Origin: Amphiura filiformis
Taxonomy: Eukaryota > Echinodermata > Ophiuroidea > Amphilepidida > Amphiuridae
DNA length: 64,000 nucleotides
NCBI RefSeq assembly: GCF_039555335.1
Contig: NC_092646.1
Location: 31,936,880 to 32,000,879, forward strand
Direction of reading: 5' to 3'
The translations under genes were made by a program, and so were the position numbers. Positions 1 through 10,500 of this stretch are shown here, piece by piece; the first letter of the stretch is position 1, and every line of letters begins with the position of its first letter. Below the pieces are notes generated by a model, which saw nothing but the letters and a program-made list of their open reading frames with translations, did no database searches and was not told the origin of the DNA.

Positions 1-1
1 A

Positions 2-613
2 GCTCTTCTTACTCCTCCACCCGAGATGGATCTGAACAAATACGCAGCATTGGAAAGAAATCTCACTAACCAAGCTGCCACACGGACTTTTCCTATGGGG
101 GATCAACAATTTGCGTATTCTCAAAACGGGAATGGTAAAAACAAACGCGGACATTTGTGCATTTACTGCGGGAAGTTGTACTCGCGTAAATACGGACTGA
201 AAATTCACTTACGGACTCACACCGGGTATAAACCTCTGAAGTGTAAGGTATGTCTTCGACCATTTGGGGATCCGAGCAACTTGAACAAGCACATAAGGTT
301 ACACGCGGAAGGCGACACGCCGTACCGATGCGAGTACTGCGGGAAGGTCCTGGTGCGACGGAGAGATTTAGACCGCCATATTAGGTCGCGACATCCGGGA
401 GAGTGTAATAATCTTGAGAACGAGGAGAAGAAAACTGAGGAAGCAACAATTGATGCGTCTTCTTCTGTTAAAGACTTAGTAAAAATAGAAGAGGATGAAG
501 AAGATTTGGACATTTCTGTTGATGATATGGAGGATGATTGCGAAATAGACTGTGTAAATGATGATAGTAGTCATGGTAGCATAGCGGACGAGCAAGATGT
601 AAGACAAAGTTAG
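2..613 (+). CDS. PRDM13: PRDM13-like zinc-finger protein, C-terminal part (5' end outside window)
   Basis: Seen: the frame is open from base 2; the first Met is at 26 and the stop is TAG at 611-613. Counting from that Met, three C2H2 fingers lie at residues 45-65 (C45, C48, H61, H65), 73-93 and 102-123, followed by a strongly acidic, Ser-rich tail (about 131-195). Known: the motifs HLCIYCGKLYSRKYGLKIH, GDPSNLNKH and LVRRRDLDRH are the ones I associate with the closing fingers of PRDM13, a PR/SET-domain transcriptional regulator of neural development that acts in the nucleus. Inference: this is the last coding exon or exons, with the PR domain and an earlier finger lying left of the window. 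Because the frame has no stop before Met26, that Met need not be the start. Other PRDM members such as PRDM8 or PRDM12 are less likely. No frameshift is visible. Confidence 0.78.
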   Translation, partial: ALLTPPPEMDLNKYAALERNLTNQAATRTFPMGDQQFAYSQNGNGKNKRGHLCIYCGKLYSRKYGLKIHLRTHTGYKPLKCKVCLRPFGDPSNLNKHIRLHAEGDTPYRCEYCGKVLVRRRDLDRHIRSRHPGECNNLENEEKKTEEATIDASSSVKDLVKIEEDEEDLDISVDDMEDDCEIDCVNDDSSHGSIADEQDVRQS

Positions 614-805
614 AGAATATATTTTGTAAAATATAGATTCATGAATTTTAATGTTTTAAACGTGTACGTATTGTTCTGGTACACATATCGAGTGCTCAGT
701 GCCAGAAGTGGGTAAGTGTATAAATAGCTGTCATGTGTAGCTGACATGTGTAGCCGAGTACTATTATACTGTGTGTCAGAGGATGTTTAACTTTAAAGAC
801 ATTCC
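614..805 (+). other. 3' flank of the PRDM13-like gene
   Basis: AT-rich sequence after the stop codon, probably 3' UTR. No AATAAA occurs before the repeat that begins at 806. The first AATAAA on this strand is at 948-953, inside that repeat, so the repeat may supply the polyadenylation signal. Confidence 0.4.
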
Positions 806-1150
806 CACAACCCAATGGGGTTTCTGACCTTGTATGTCTGGCTTTTGTACACATATGGTACAGTTGATCATGCCTTGCATTGGAATTGTGTGCAAATATC
901 TGGTGTTTTCATCCTATTATTTAACATTCATAACATCGAGACTTAGGAATAAAATTAATGCAGTGGGACGATATGAATGTTTCCTGTAAGAAAAGCAAAT
1001 ATCAGTCCTAAGTCTCAACTATTAGCTCGTTGGCTGCAGTTTTAAAATGACCATTTTGTGTGTGTGGCAATGGGGACTTTGCCTTTAAAATTAGGTTATA
1101 TTGATCAAATTTCCCAATCATAGTGCATTGTAGGAATGCCTTTAAGCCTC
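806..1150 (+). repeat. Dispersed 345-bp repeat, second copy at 57332-57579
   Basis: It starts CACAACCCAATGGG and ends near AATGCCTTTAAGCCTC. The same ends and interior recur at 57332-57579, but that copy lacks about 100 bp just after CACAACCCAATGGG. The 57-kb copy has an 11-bp target duplication and an empty paralogous site, so the family is mobile. This copy has no clear target duplication. No terminal inverted repeat or poly-A tail is obvious, so the class is unknown (SINE-like is possible). Confidence 0.75.
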
Positions 1151-1286
1151 CTCTGAGTCACGACGGTATATATACCTGTATGTGATTTATACTTAAAGTT
1201 TTGTGATATTAAGCAATTTTAGGACGAAAAGGGTTTGCAATTTGGGCTTTCAACATGGCAATAGTAAAACAAGTTTTAAAATGTTT

Positions 1287-1744
1287 CCCGGGGGGGCCAC
1301 TTGTATTTCAAGGTGGACACCATGCTCGTGTAAAAAAACAAGTAAAAAGGGTTGTTTTTCAGCATTGGGCAAGTACAGCGCTGTACCTGTTTAGGGTGTC
1401 AAAAACGCCAAAAATCAGGAAAAGGGTATACTTTTCCAAGCAAAATACTTGCTTAGGGGGTACCAAAGTTTAATGGCAAAATAAAAAAGGGTGAAATAGG
1501 CTATGTTTGGCTTCTATCAGAACAAATCGTAGGGTAAAACATTAAGAAACATCAAACTTCTTATATTAAACAAGAACCTGAACATGAATTTTTACTTTCT
1601 TAGTGTTAAAAAAACACTAAGAAATGGCAAAATACTTGTTTAGGGTATGTTTTGCATGCGCTGAGTAATACTCGTTTAGGGTGCGTTTCGAGAGTCTATA
1701 CATGAGCATGGTGTCCATCACGTAATGTAAGTGGCCCCCCCGGG
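1287..1744. mobile_element. CCCGG-ended foldback element, 458 bp
   Basis: About 45-bp imperfect terminal inverted repeats start CCCGGGGGGGCCACTT and end with its complement. They are flanked by 8-bp duplications differing at one base (AAATGTTT at 1279-1286, AAACGTTT at 1745-1752). The interior carries degenerate repeats of an ACTTGTTTAGGGT type. There is no coding capacity, so it is a non-autonomous DNA element. Members of the same structural group lie at 5874, 21735, 35490, 57237, 60184 and 63405. Confidence 0.85.
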
Positions 1745-1908
1745 AAACGTTTACTTTATATTGTCAAAATATTTCATCCAACTGAAAAACCCGGCTGCCA
1801 AGTTTAAAGAGCAAGACGTCAATAACGTCATCAATTTATTGTATGTAACTAAATATTAAACTTAATCTTATTACAGTCATATTTAAGTTACTTGTAAAAT
1901 GAAACATG

Positions 1909-2128
1909 CCGTAAACGTTCGCCTAATGGCGCTATGGGCTCCCTTGACATAACTGGAATTTTAGACACAAACTAAACGTGTCTCCCCCCAAAAAATCCCA
2001 CCAGTAAATAAGGGCACGTATACCCTTAATTCTTGTTGGGATTTTTAGAGGATGGAGGTCTCTATTTGTACATGAAATTTATTCCAAAGCAAAGGAGCCC
2101 AGGTGCGCCATTAGGCGAACGTTTACGG
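1909..2128. mobile_element. Small inverted-repeat element (MITE-like), 220 bp
   Basis: The left arm starting CCGTAAACGTTCGCCTAATG (1909) is matched in inverse by an arm ending CGTTTACGG at 2128. Both arms continue through GGCGC to GGGCTCC, giving roughly 33 bp with a small indel. No clear target duplication and no coding capacity. Confidence 0.75.
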
Positions 2129-2652
2129 TATCAGACGAAAAAACTAATTTATTACAGCCCAAATCTGGTGCACAAAATCTATAATTAATTAATTATAATA
2201 CCGGTAATATTATTAATAATTATTAATATAACTTATTTTGTGTCCACTGAGTGTCATGTGTTTAAAACTTGCCAATTGCCAAAATAATGAATAACGATTT
2301 AGTTGATTACTGCAATTTTATTCACCATATATATGTCCGTAATTAATTTTGAAATTCAGGGGCTCGACTTAGTTTTGGTAACTTACAACTGCATGAAAAT
2401 TGAAATATATTCAATCATGAAAAATAATGTTAATTTATTTTCACCACATAACTGAGAATACTTGAGCTTCGCAAGTCTTCCATAAACATAATAAAAGCGC
2501 TATCTACCGTAGACGAAATTATATGGTGGCGCTCTTCAAGTTTTCGCTCTAGGATCATCGAGTTTTATGTTAAATTATTTTTACAAAGTTCTCTTCAGAA
2601 ATTACTTATTTTTTATACTAGTCGCCAAGTATGACATAGCGTATCTTACTGG
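2129..2652. other. AT-rich non-coding stretch with a short dispersed motif
   Basis: No gene seen. Bases 2501-2536 (TATCTACCGTAGACGAAATT and the following GGTGGCGCTCTT) are repeated with few changes at 6424-6460, which marks a dispersed repeat of unknown extent. Confidence 0.5.
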
Positions 2653-2842
2653 GCTGTTCCACTTGAAATACAAACACCTTATGGAAGACATGACCTTAAT
2701 CTTCCCCACACAAATAATATGAATTTCAAATGGGGTTACCTGAATCCCACCTGAATGGGTGATTCCATTTGAAATCTTCAACCCTGTGTGGGAGACAAGG
2801 TCATGTCTTCCATAGGGTGTATGGATTTCAACTGGAATTGCA
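2653..2842. repeat. Near-complete hairpin element, 190 bp
   Basis: The two halves are near reverse complements. The left half runs through TTATGGAAGACATGACCTTA and the right half through GGTCATGTCTTCCATAGG. The outer ends read TTCCACTTGAAATAC and, in inverse, TTCCAGTTGAAATCC. Shorter relatives lie at 17611-17690 and 19586-19671, so this is a family of hairpin repeats. No coding capacity. Confidence 0.8.
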
Positions 2843-3205
2843 TATTGTTCCTATCATTGTTAAATACCTTTATTATTATGTGCAATATAGAAATAGAAGT
2901 TTTGTAACTGGGTTTATGCGTTTACAATAGACTTACAGTTTTTTAAATTAAAAAAGTTCAAACTTTATCTTATTACTAGTATCTTGTTATGTTTTTTTGT
3001 TTTTTTTATTAATCGAATGTAAAATTCATGTAGGCCTACTGATAAAACCCAATTATTGGTATAGCATGAACCATAAAGTGTGGATACAAGTTTGCTTACT
3101 ATAAACCTATTGCTTTTCTGTAAAATGTCGGTTAGTTTTATACTCAATATCCAAATTGTGTAAAAATTACCCGGTATAATATTATACTTGGAACCATTGT
3201 TATGT
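2843..3205. other. AT-rich stretch, no gene seen
   Basis: Contains one TAGGCCTA octamer (3031-3038) and T/A-rich low-complexity sequence. Nothing coding is recognisable. Confidence 0.5.
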
Positions 3206-3499
3206 TGCTATTCCAGATAAAATGCACACTCTCGCAGACGATGTTGGATTTCCAGACTTACGTTTTTAGTTATGGACCGGAATTCTAATATATTTTTTTT
3301 TAGTTCCGAACGAGATTTCTAGGACTGGTATTTTTCATGTTTTCCCACCATTCCAAGATTTTTTCAAGGATTTTTTTAAACATTTTAAACTAGATTTCCG
3401 TACTTATGTTGGTTTGGTGCGTGGAATTCCAAACATTTATTGCATGCATCACATTTTCACATCCTCGATGGGGGAAGATGGCTTATGTCTGGAATAGCA
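3206..3499. repeat. Inverted-repeat element with TGCTATTCCAG ends
   Basis: Starts TGCTATTCCAGATA (3206) and ends with the inverse, TCTGGAATAGCA, near 3499. The terminal match is only about 14 bp. Related GCTATTCCAG ends occur on the hairpin at 17611. No coding capacity. Confidence 0.6.
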
Positions 3500-4166
3500 C
3501 AATACGGTGGCTAAGTTGAATTTCATCAACGAAATATTGTATTCAAACATTTTTGAAAAAATATTTAGAATTATGAAATTTTTAAATTGATAAAATTTCC
3601 GTTTTCTTTTTTATCTCATTCAGAAATTTGACTCGAAAGTTTTAATGATGAAAAATAAATCTGATTTACAAAAACGATTAAAATGTTTTTTGGAACTTTT
3701 TCAATTTTCAAATGTATAATCCCAAAACTTTAATACTAATTTAAGAATTTCGTGCATATTATGCAAGATTCTCAAATTGACATACAAGAAAAGATACAAA
3801 TTATTGTTCCATATACATTACGAAGTAGATTATATTAATATAAAAAGTTTATCCAGAAGCTTGTCGGGAGATTAACAAACCAATAACATTATATACAAAG
3901 GTGTTTGGGGAAATAAAATTATGAAAATTACATAATAAATACAAATGATATAAAATGTGTGTGTCTTGTTATGTTTTGTTTGATGCGTGTAAATTTAATC
4001 ATCTCAAAGGAAAGTTGGATTAAAATGACATCAGGAACTCAATTCTTCAGAATTTGGGGAAATGACCAGTTTAGTTAAAGTAAAGTCATGCCGGAGCAAA
4101 TACTTAACGTGCCGAAGTGCCCATTTATTTTCCCTTGGTATTTAGACCAGACTCCCCTTTATTTAA
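3500..4166. other. AT-rich stretch, no gene seen
   Basis: Low-complexity AT-rich sequence with no recognisable coding or repeat structure. Confidence 0.5.
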
Positions 4167-4385
4167 AGTGAAAAGTAATTGAACATAAAATTATACACTG
4201 ACGTTTCGTACAAAAGTACTTTATCAAAGTGAGAAAATAGAGTATGTCTGCGAGCGCGGAAAACAAAAATGAGAAATTTCTCACTTTGATAAAGTACTTT
4301 CGTACGAAACGTCAGTGTATAATTTTATGTCAGTTAAAACATCGTTGAACAACACCAATAATATTCGTTCAATTACTTTTCACTT
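4167..4385. repeat. Hairpin-forming foldback element, ~219 bp
   Basis: Two nested inverted pairs are present. The outer pair is AAGTGAAAAGTAATTGAAC (4167-4185) against GTTCAATTACTTTTCACTT (4367-4385). The inner pair is about 48 bp, reading ACACTGACGTTTCGTAC near 4195 with its complement near 4305. The loop is short (about 40 bp) and the right arm has a ~35-bp interruption between its two blocks. Confidence 0.8.
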
Positions 4386-4503
4386 TTACCATGCGATGTT
4401 ACGTGGGAATCTTAACCTTTCCCCCTTTATTTAACTTGTGGGGGGGGGCATGGGGGTGCGAAGGGTGGATATGAGAGACTATAGAGGTCAATAGGCATGT
4501 CTA

Positions 4504-4952
4504 TAGGCCTACTGTAAATCCAAATGTTTAGGGTTTCTGTAACACTTTTTAAACACTGCAAGGCGCAGGTGTTTATTTTTTCATTTACACAGTAAGGGTA
4601 TAGAACACCTAAACACCTAAATACCAAAGTAAACACAAAGTAAACACATAAACACAAGATTAAACATATGAGAGTATTTAGATTCTAAACATTCAACATG
4701 TTTGCTTTCAAAATGGTTTAGAAAGTAAACACACCAAATGTTTACAAAGTAAGCACATGTGTATTTACTTTCCGAAAAATATGAAAGTAAAAATGTTGAA
4801 TGTTTAGAATCTAAATACGCTCATGTGTTTACTCTTTGTGTTTATGTGTTTACCTATGTAGGTGCCCTATACTGACTGTGTAAATGAAAAATTAAACACC
4901 TCGCAGTGTTTAAAAAGTGTTACAGAAACCCTAAACACTTGGATTTACAGTG
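4504..4952. mobile_element. Full-length foldback element, 449 bp, with 12-bp (or 5-bp) flanking duplication
   Basis: The arms are imperfect inverse copies over most of their length (for example ACTGTAAATCCAAATGTTTA near 4510, with its complement ending near 4951). The repeats are rich in GTTTAC/GTAAAC words. TAGGCATGTCTA flanks it exactly at 4492-4503 and 4953-4964. A shorter reading gives TAGGC as the duplication. No coding capacity. Confidence 0.8.
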
Positions 4953-4964
4953 TAGGCATGTCTA

Positions 4965-5873
4965 ACATGTACAGCACGATAGTACCACAGACGAACCCGC
5001 AATCTTCCGATTATGGCCCCCATAATTTTTGAGAACATCCACACAAATTATTTTTGAACCAACCAAATCTTAACTTTTTTGAGAAAAGTAGGGATGAGGC
5101 TATGGATCTCGAAATGCCCCTTTAATCTGTAACTGTAAGTGTAAACTGTTATGCAAAAACGATGATGAGATGATACATACGTTAGGATCTCTGTATTGAA
5201 AGTCCACTTCGAGATCTAAGTTATAGACTACCATCCTCCTTCCTTACTCCAAAAAGGTTGCGAGTTTATACCATCAGCAATGTTTGTGTGCATAGCCAGG
5301 TCTTTCGGTTTACCCGGGGTTTTGTTGAAGAAGGGGGTAATATCTCAGCCATTCCTAAGATATGTCGGCGTTAGTAGCCTACACAAACAGCCCCAAGACA
5401 GATGCAAGCAAACAAAAATAAACCATCAAAAAGCAAGCAAAAAACAAAAACATTTGTGCTAAAGATTTTATTATTGATACTCGAGTTACAAAATTATTAC
5501 CTAGTGTAATAGAAAAAGTTGATGCGTTAAATGCATATAGGCTACTTCGTCGTCGGACCTGCTGACGTTTTGAAACTTTTATCAACATGATTAATGTCAA
5601 CGAAAATGCAAAACGTGGTTCGATTATTCAAGTTGCGACATTTCATCGTGGTCTAGCAGACTTCACGCCCGCTATACGATTAATGTAAGAGTCTGATACA
5701 AATCATCACCGCAAAAAGATGACGCTAATATAATTGTTTAAAATGCATGTCAAGTGATTGATAAAAGAATGCAGCTTCATTAATGCATATAAATTCCATT
5801 TTGGTTAATAAAATCAAAGGCATTAAATGAACAGATTATAGTTAACATTAACAATGTTAATGTTACAATAACA
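4965..5873. other. Non-coding stretch, no gene seen
   Basis: AT-rich with short A-rich tracts near 5400-5460. Small open frames here have no recognisable domain and look like chance. Confidence 0.5.
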
Positions 5874-6386
5874 CCTGGGGGGGCACTCCAACTTTGGAGG
5901 TGACGCGTATGTAGGGCTGTTAAGACCCTCTTTTTCAGCATCGCTGTCACCCAAAGACCCCATATTTTTACGAACACATGCTCTGTCGGTGCTCTGTCAC
6001 CCGAAGACCCCGTATTTTTCCATTTGATCTGTCACCCAAAGACCCATTACAAGTTCAATTTGAACAGCAACTTTCATTCATCACTGATTTTGTTACTTAT
6101 TTTGAAAAAACAATGAAATTTGAAGCCATTTCGTACTAGAAATTCGATTTTCGAGGTTTTTGTGGCGCTGTTTCGGCTCTCACCCAAAAATTTCAATTAA
6201 AAAAGGTCATGTTCTCACCCAATGACCCCATATTTTTTACATTTTGCTCTCACCGAATGCCAAATATCATGCTCTCACCCAATGACCCCATTTTTTTTAC
6301 ATTTTGCTCTCACCGAATGCCCCTGGCCTTAGTGCGAAAGTGCCAGCCCTACACCTATATCCATTTCATATTGAAGTTCCCCCGGG
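5874..6386. mobile_element. CCCGG-group foldback element, 513 bp
   Basis: Starts CCTGGGGGGGCACTCC and ends GAAGTTCCCCCGGG. The inner parts of the termini (GTAGGGCTG against CAGCCCTAC) match in inverse. Flanks CAATAACA (5866-5873) and CAAAAACA (6387-6394) form an 8-bp duplication with one mismatch. The interior is an irregular tandem of CACCCAATGACCCC-like units, including two nearly identical ~68-bp units at 6209-6330. An open frame over these units is a product of the repeat, not a gene. Confidence 0.8.
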
Positions 6387-7585
6387 CAAAAACATCGGCT
6401 CGGTCTCGAACAAATTAATATGATATCTACCGAAGACGAAATTAAATGGTGGCGCTCTTTAACGCGGCTGTGTACTCAAGACGTTGTTTCTTTCGCAAAA
6501 TTGAGCTTTTTTTATATTTGTTACTTTGTTATGTTTTTATAAATACAAGGAAAGAAAATCCAGATTTATAAACTCCAACTGCGCTATTTTATGGATTTTA
6601 TTTCACTATTTCATTCGTGTTTGCAATTATAAAAGAGAGCAAATCTTTGTTGTATCAGCGGGTACACGCGCGCAACAACGCATCGCGCTGCGTATCGCGC
6701 AATTTGTTAACGCACAGATACGCTACGCATACGCGACGCTTATCTGCATGCGTGGCGCATCCTTTGGAAACACTAATTTCAAGTGGTCAAATGGCTCCGT
6801 TTTAGCTGATAAAATGTGGGTTTTTTCAAGTTCTTTTCCTCGATTTGAATATCAAGTTATGAATGGATTTCGCTCAAACTTCTCAACGGGCTGTGGATTT
6901 ACCCGATGTTCACATAATATAAGGTAGAAAAACGAAAACTGCCGCATTCTCCTGTGAGATTCGATGAAAGGGCAAAATGTGACCACTTTAAACTTTAACG
7001 GCCATTATTTCAATGTTCATTTTCTCGGTAAAATGACGATTTAGGTACACGATAACTCAATAAATACAGCATCTATAGGTAAGCAAATATGATCATCGTA
7101 AAAAGCATGATCGACTCAAGAAACGGTTTTCTCATTTTTTTATATTTTGGTCTATTTCCGATTTTAGGCATCATTTTGTGCAAATAGGCATTTGTGAATT
7201 TTAAAAGTTCAATTTGATGCCTTATATGGTCAATATCTCAAAAACTAAGGCCAATATCAAAAAATAAAAAACCGTTTTTGGAATGGAGCCTCAAGATTGA
7301 GCTAAAAACAAAATAAAATATTTTGGAAAGAGTGTTTTTTGTTATGATGTACCTCACAAATATTGCCAAAAACTCACTTTTTGTGATTTTCTTCATAATT
7401 GTTGTTTTTACCCCAAATCTGTATTTATATTAAGATTTATTGATGTCTTGCCTTTATAAAAATGTATACTTTTATATGTCTTGCGCGAATAATTACAAAG
7501 TTATTGCACTTTTACTACATGCATGTCTGAGAGTACACAGCCACCTTAAGGTTTCACTTCAGGCCTGCTTCAGGCATGCAGATCG
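6387..7585. other. Non-coding stretch with a CG-rich patch
   Basis: Bases 6424-6460 carry the motif shared with 2501-2536. A local patch at 6660-6770 is rich in CGC words, unlike its surroundings. An open frame of 133 codons (6526-6927) spans it but has no recognisable motif. Confidence 0.45.
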
Positions 7586-7593
7586 ACGCGACC

Positions 7594-10500
7594 TAGTCCA
7601 TACAGGACCAACGCAATATTTAGCACCATAATCAACGCCGTCAGGCGTTGGTCCTTACAAATCCGTTCGCTACCCCCAGCAGTGCACCCTCATTATAATA
7701 AACAGTGACCAAAACCAAACCAGTCGATAAGTTACGTCATGAATCCAAATATGGGAAATAGTCCCGCCCATCATTCGGGCCATCATTCAACCGCATCTAT
7801 TACATAACTGGGACTCTCAAGTCATCTCAAGTACTTGGTATCCCAATCGATTGATTTTGATAATGCAATCAAAGCAATACAAACTTTTGAGGTCGCTTAC
7901 CAGTGCATGGAAATAGTAGATATCTACTATTTTCCATGACCAGTGTAAATCGGGCTGGTATGAATTAAATGAAAGTTTTTGTTGCTATATCAGTGCAGAG
8001 ATAATGTAGGCCTAATCAGTGTTAACAAAAGTCATTTGTATGATTCTAGGTTTGTTTTCTTTTTTTTATTTAATATTGTCACATTTGTCGATAGGCCTAA
8101 CCGTGATACCATTAAAAAAGCTAAAAGAACATCAATTCTACACACCGTTTATTTGGAACTGAACTTTGATTTAGTAAAGTCATAATGTACGATCTTATAA
8201 TATGAATTTGGTTTATTTTTTTCAAACCTGATTTTATGGCATATTTGTAATGTATACACATGTCACAACTTGCATTTAAATGGAATCAGCCAAATTTGTT
8301 GTGTTTGTAGGTAAACAGAGCAAAAGTTCGACATAAAGTCATAATTCAAAATTATGACTTTATAGAACTGCGTGTTAAACGGCCAAAATAACAAACAGGG
8401 TTTACCTCGTTATTTCAGTTCAAAATGGACAGAAGCCATTCCCGATAATTAGGGCCTATTACTGGTATTATTTCAGCATTTTGAATATATAATGACAAAT
8501 TAAAAAATTTGAAGAAATCGTACATTAACCCTTTAACACCAAACTGGAAATAACAGAGTGAGTAAAATAAAATAAAAGGCGATACCACTCGCAAGTAGGC
8601 CTACTGTTGAATGTGTTGATATTTCAAATGCATGTAAAAAAAAGGAACGGAAAAAAATCACAGTATATTTCTTTCATCCCGAAGGCATGAAAGGGCCTGT
8701 GATTACTATTTGAATTTAGGGTTTTGATTTAAACTATTTTAATATCAAATCTTTTAAAAAAAAACATGGTCTTCTCGTTTTAATCGAGGGGCATGGGATT
8801 CATCACTTTTAACTACGTCATTCACGGACGGGGCTGAGGCAACGGCTCTCCGCTCCGTTGATAGTAATTTCCTGGTCTTTGTTTCATTTCAAAGTTACAA
8901 ACAACTAAAGACAAGACAAGACAAAATTGTAAAAAGTGCACTGCTTTCATCGTTTTTCAATTTTTGGCAGCCGTCTGTTTGTATGAGGCGAGGTCCAAAA
9001 AGGAACACTGCAAAATCTAAATGTTTATAGGCCTAATTTGCCATATTTGGAAGAGATACAGTACTTAAAAAGCTAAGGGAACGTTCATAAATACTTGGGG
9101 GCTGGAAAATTTTGATATCGGTATGTCAAAACTTTTTTGACCCCCTACACATGTTAAACTTTTAGAACCACTTTTTTTGGATCCTTTTTTGTATACACCA
9201 AAATATTTTGTACCCCCACACCAAAATCACTAAAAACACCCGTTTTAGGCCTACTTATGAATTCCAAGGGGTCATAGGTCAAAAACCATAGGTCGCAGAA
9301 AAATGTTATGATTGACGTTTTTGATCCAAACATCCATCTTAGTAAACTGATACACTTTGCAAGATGTATATGTCAATTTTCAAAAAAATTCCCATATAAA
9401 AACTTGTTCTTTTGGTCAAAACTGAACAAAAATCACCAAAAAATGCCATTTTTACCCATAAATTAAATGTATTGAATAAAGCGGTGGTCTTTTTTTGCCT
9501 TATTCCAGGGTCCTAAAATAATGGAGAAAATTTGAACATCATTAAATGAAGAGTTTGGTTCCAAAAGGCATTAAGTCCAAAGACTGTTTTGTGGGATTTT
9601 TATTTGAAAAATATTGAGTAGCAGTAACCTTGCCACTCTAATAACATTGGCGTAGTAGAATATATAGTTATAACAATAATATTTTGGCAAATAATTGCAA
9701 ATCCCTTTAACTTCCCACGTGCGAAGAAGAAAAAAGCATCAAGTGCAATGGCAGCCATTTTAAAACCTTGGATTTGACAATTTTAGGGGACAAATCTATT
9801 ATTGAAAGAGAATAAGCCAGATGTGCAAACATATCCATTCCAATCGTTAAATGTCATTTGAACTTTAGAATGTAAAAATATTCCAGCAAAATGTTACACA
9901 AGGCAGCTATTGAACTAATGCCTTTTGGAAACAAACTCTTGAAATATTGTGTTAGTAAAGAAAGTGAATAGACCTACCTCACTTTAATAGGAATTGGACT
10001 AAACTACAAATCAAGTAAATGACTACATTATTTTTATGGCGATGTCGACATTTTAAAGAAAATTAACACAAATTGGCGCTGACTGGAAAATAAAGCTCTT
10101 CCCATATCCTGTCGGAAAACCATGTCCATGTAAAATTTAGTTTATTCGAAGCATGCAAAATAGCGGCGTCATCCATTTTTATAGTATTGTAAAACAAATA
10201 ATAATAACTGAGGCCTAATGATAAAATGAAACGATGGCCACCCCCAAAAAAAACCATGTATAATGTGCGCAACCTACAAAGTGAAGAACTTGAAAAAGAA
10301 CATTTCAGCCCGAGTCACGGGTCAAATAATCGCCAAGTATCTTCTTAACCATTGATTTATATGGGACAGGAATAGAGGTTATCCATGTTCTATAAGCCGC
10401 ATGTCCTATCAACGACTGCTATACCTTGTTTAGGACATTCTAAAGAAGTACCTGCTGCATGTGCAACCATGGAAGAAAGAGATGAGAAGGAACCACAACG

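Noticed and set aside
1203-1473. Two overlapping small open frames in the first CCCGG element
   Set aside because: They lie in the inverted repeat and its internal tandem units, with no resemblance to known proteins.
6526-6927. 133-codon open frame across the CG-rich patch
   Set aside because: No domain, ordinary composition, no paralogue in the window and no splice or start context; probably chance.
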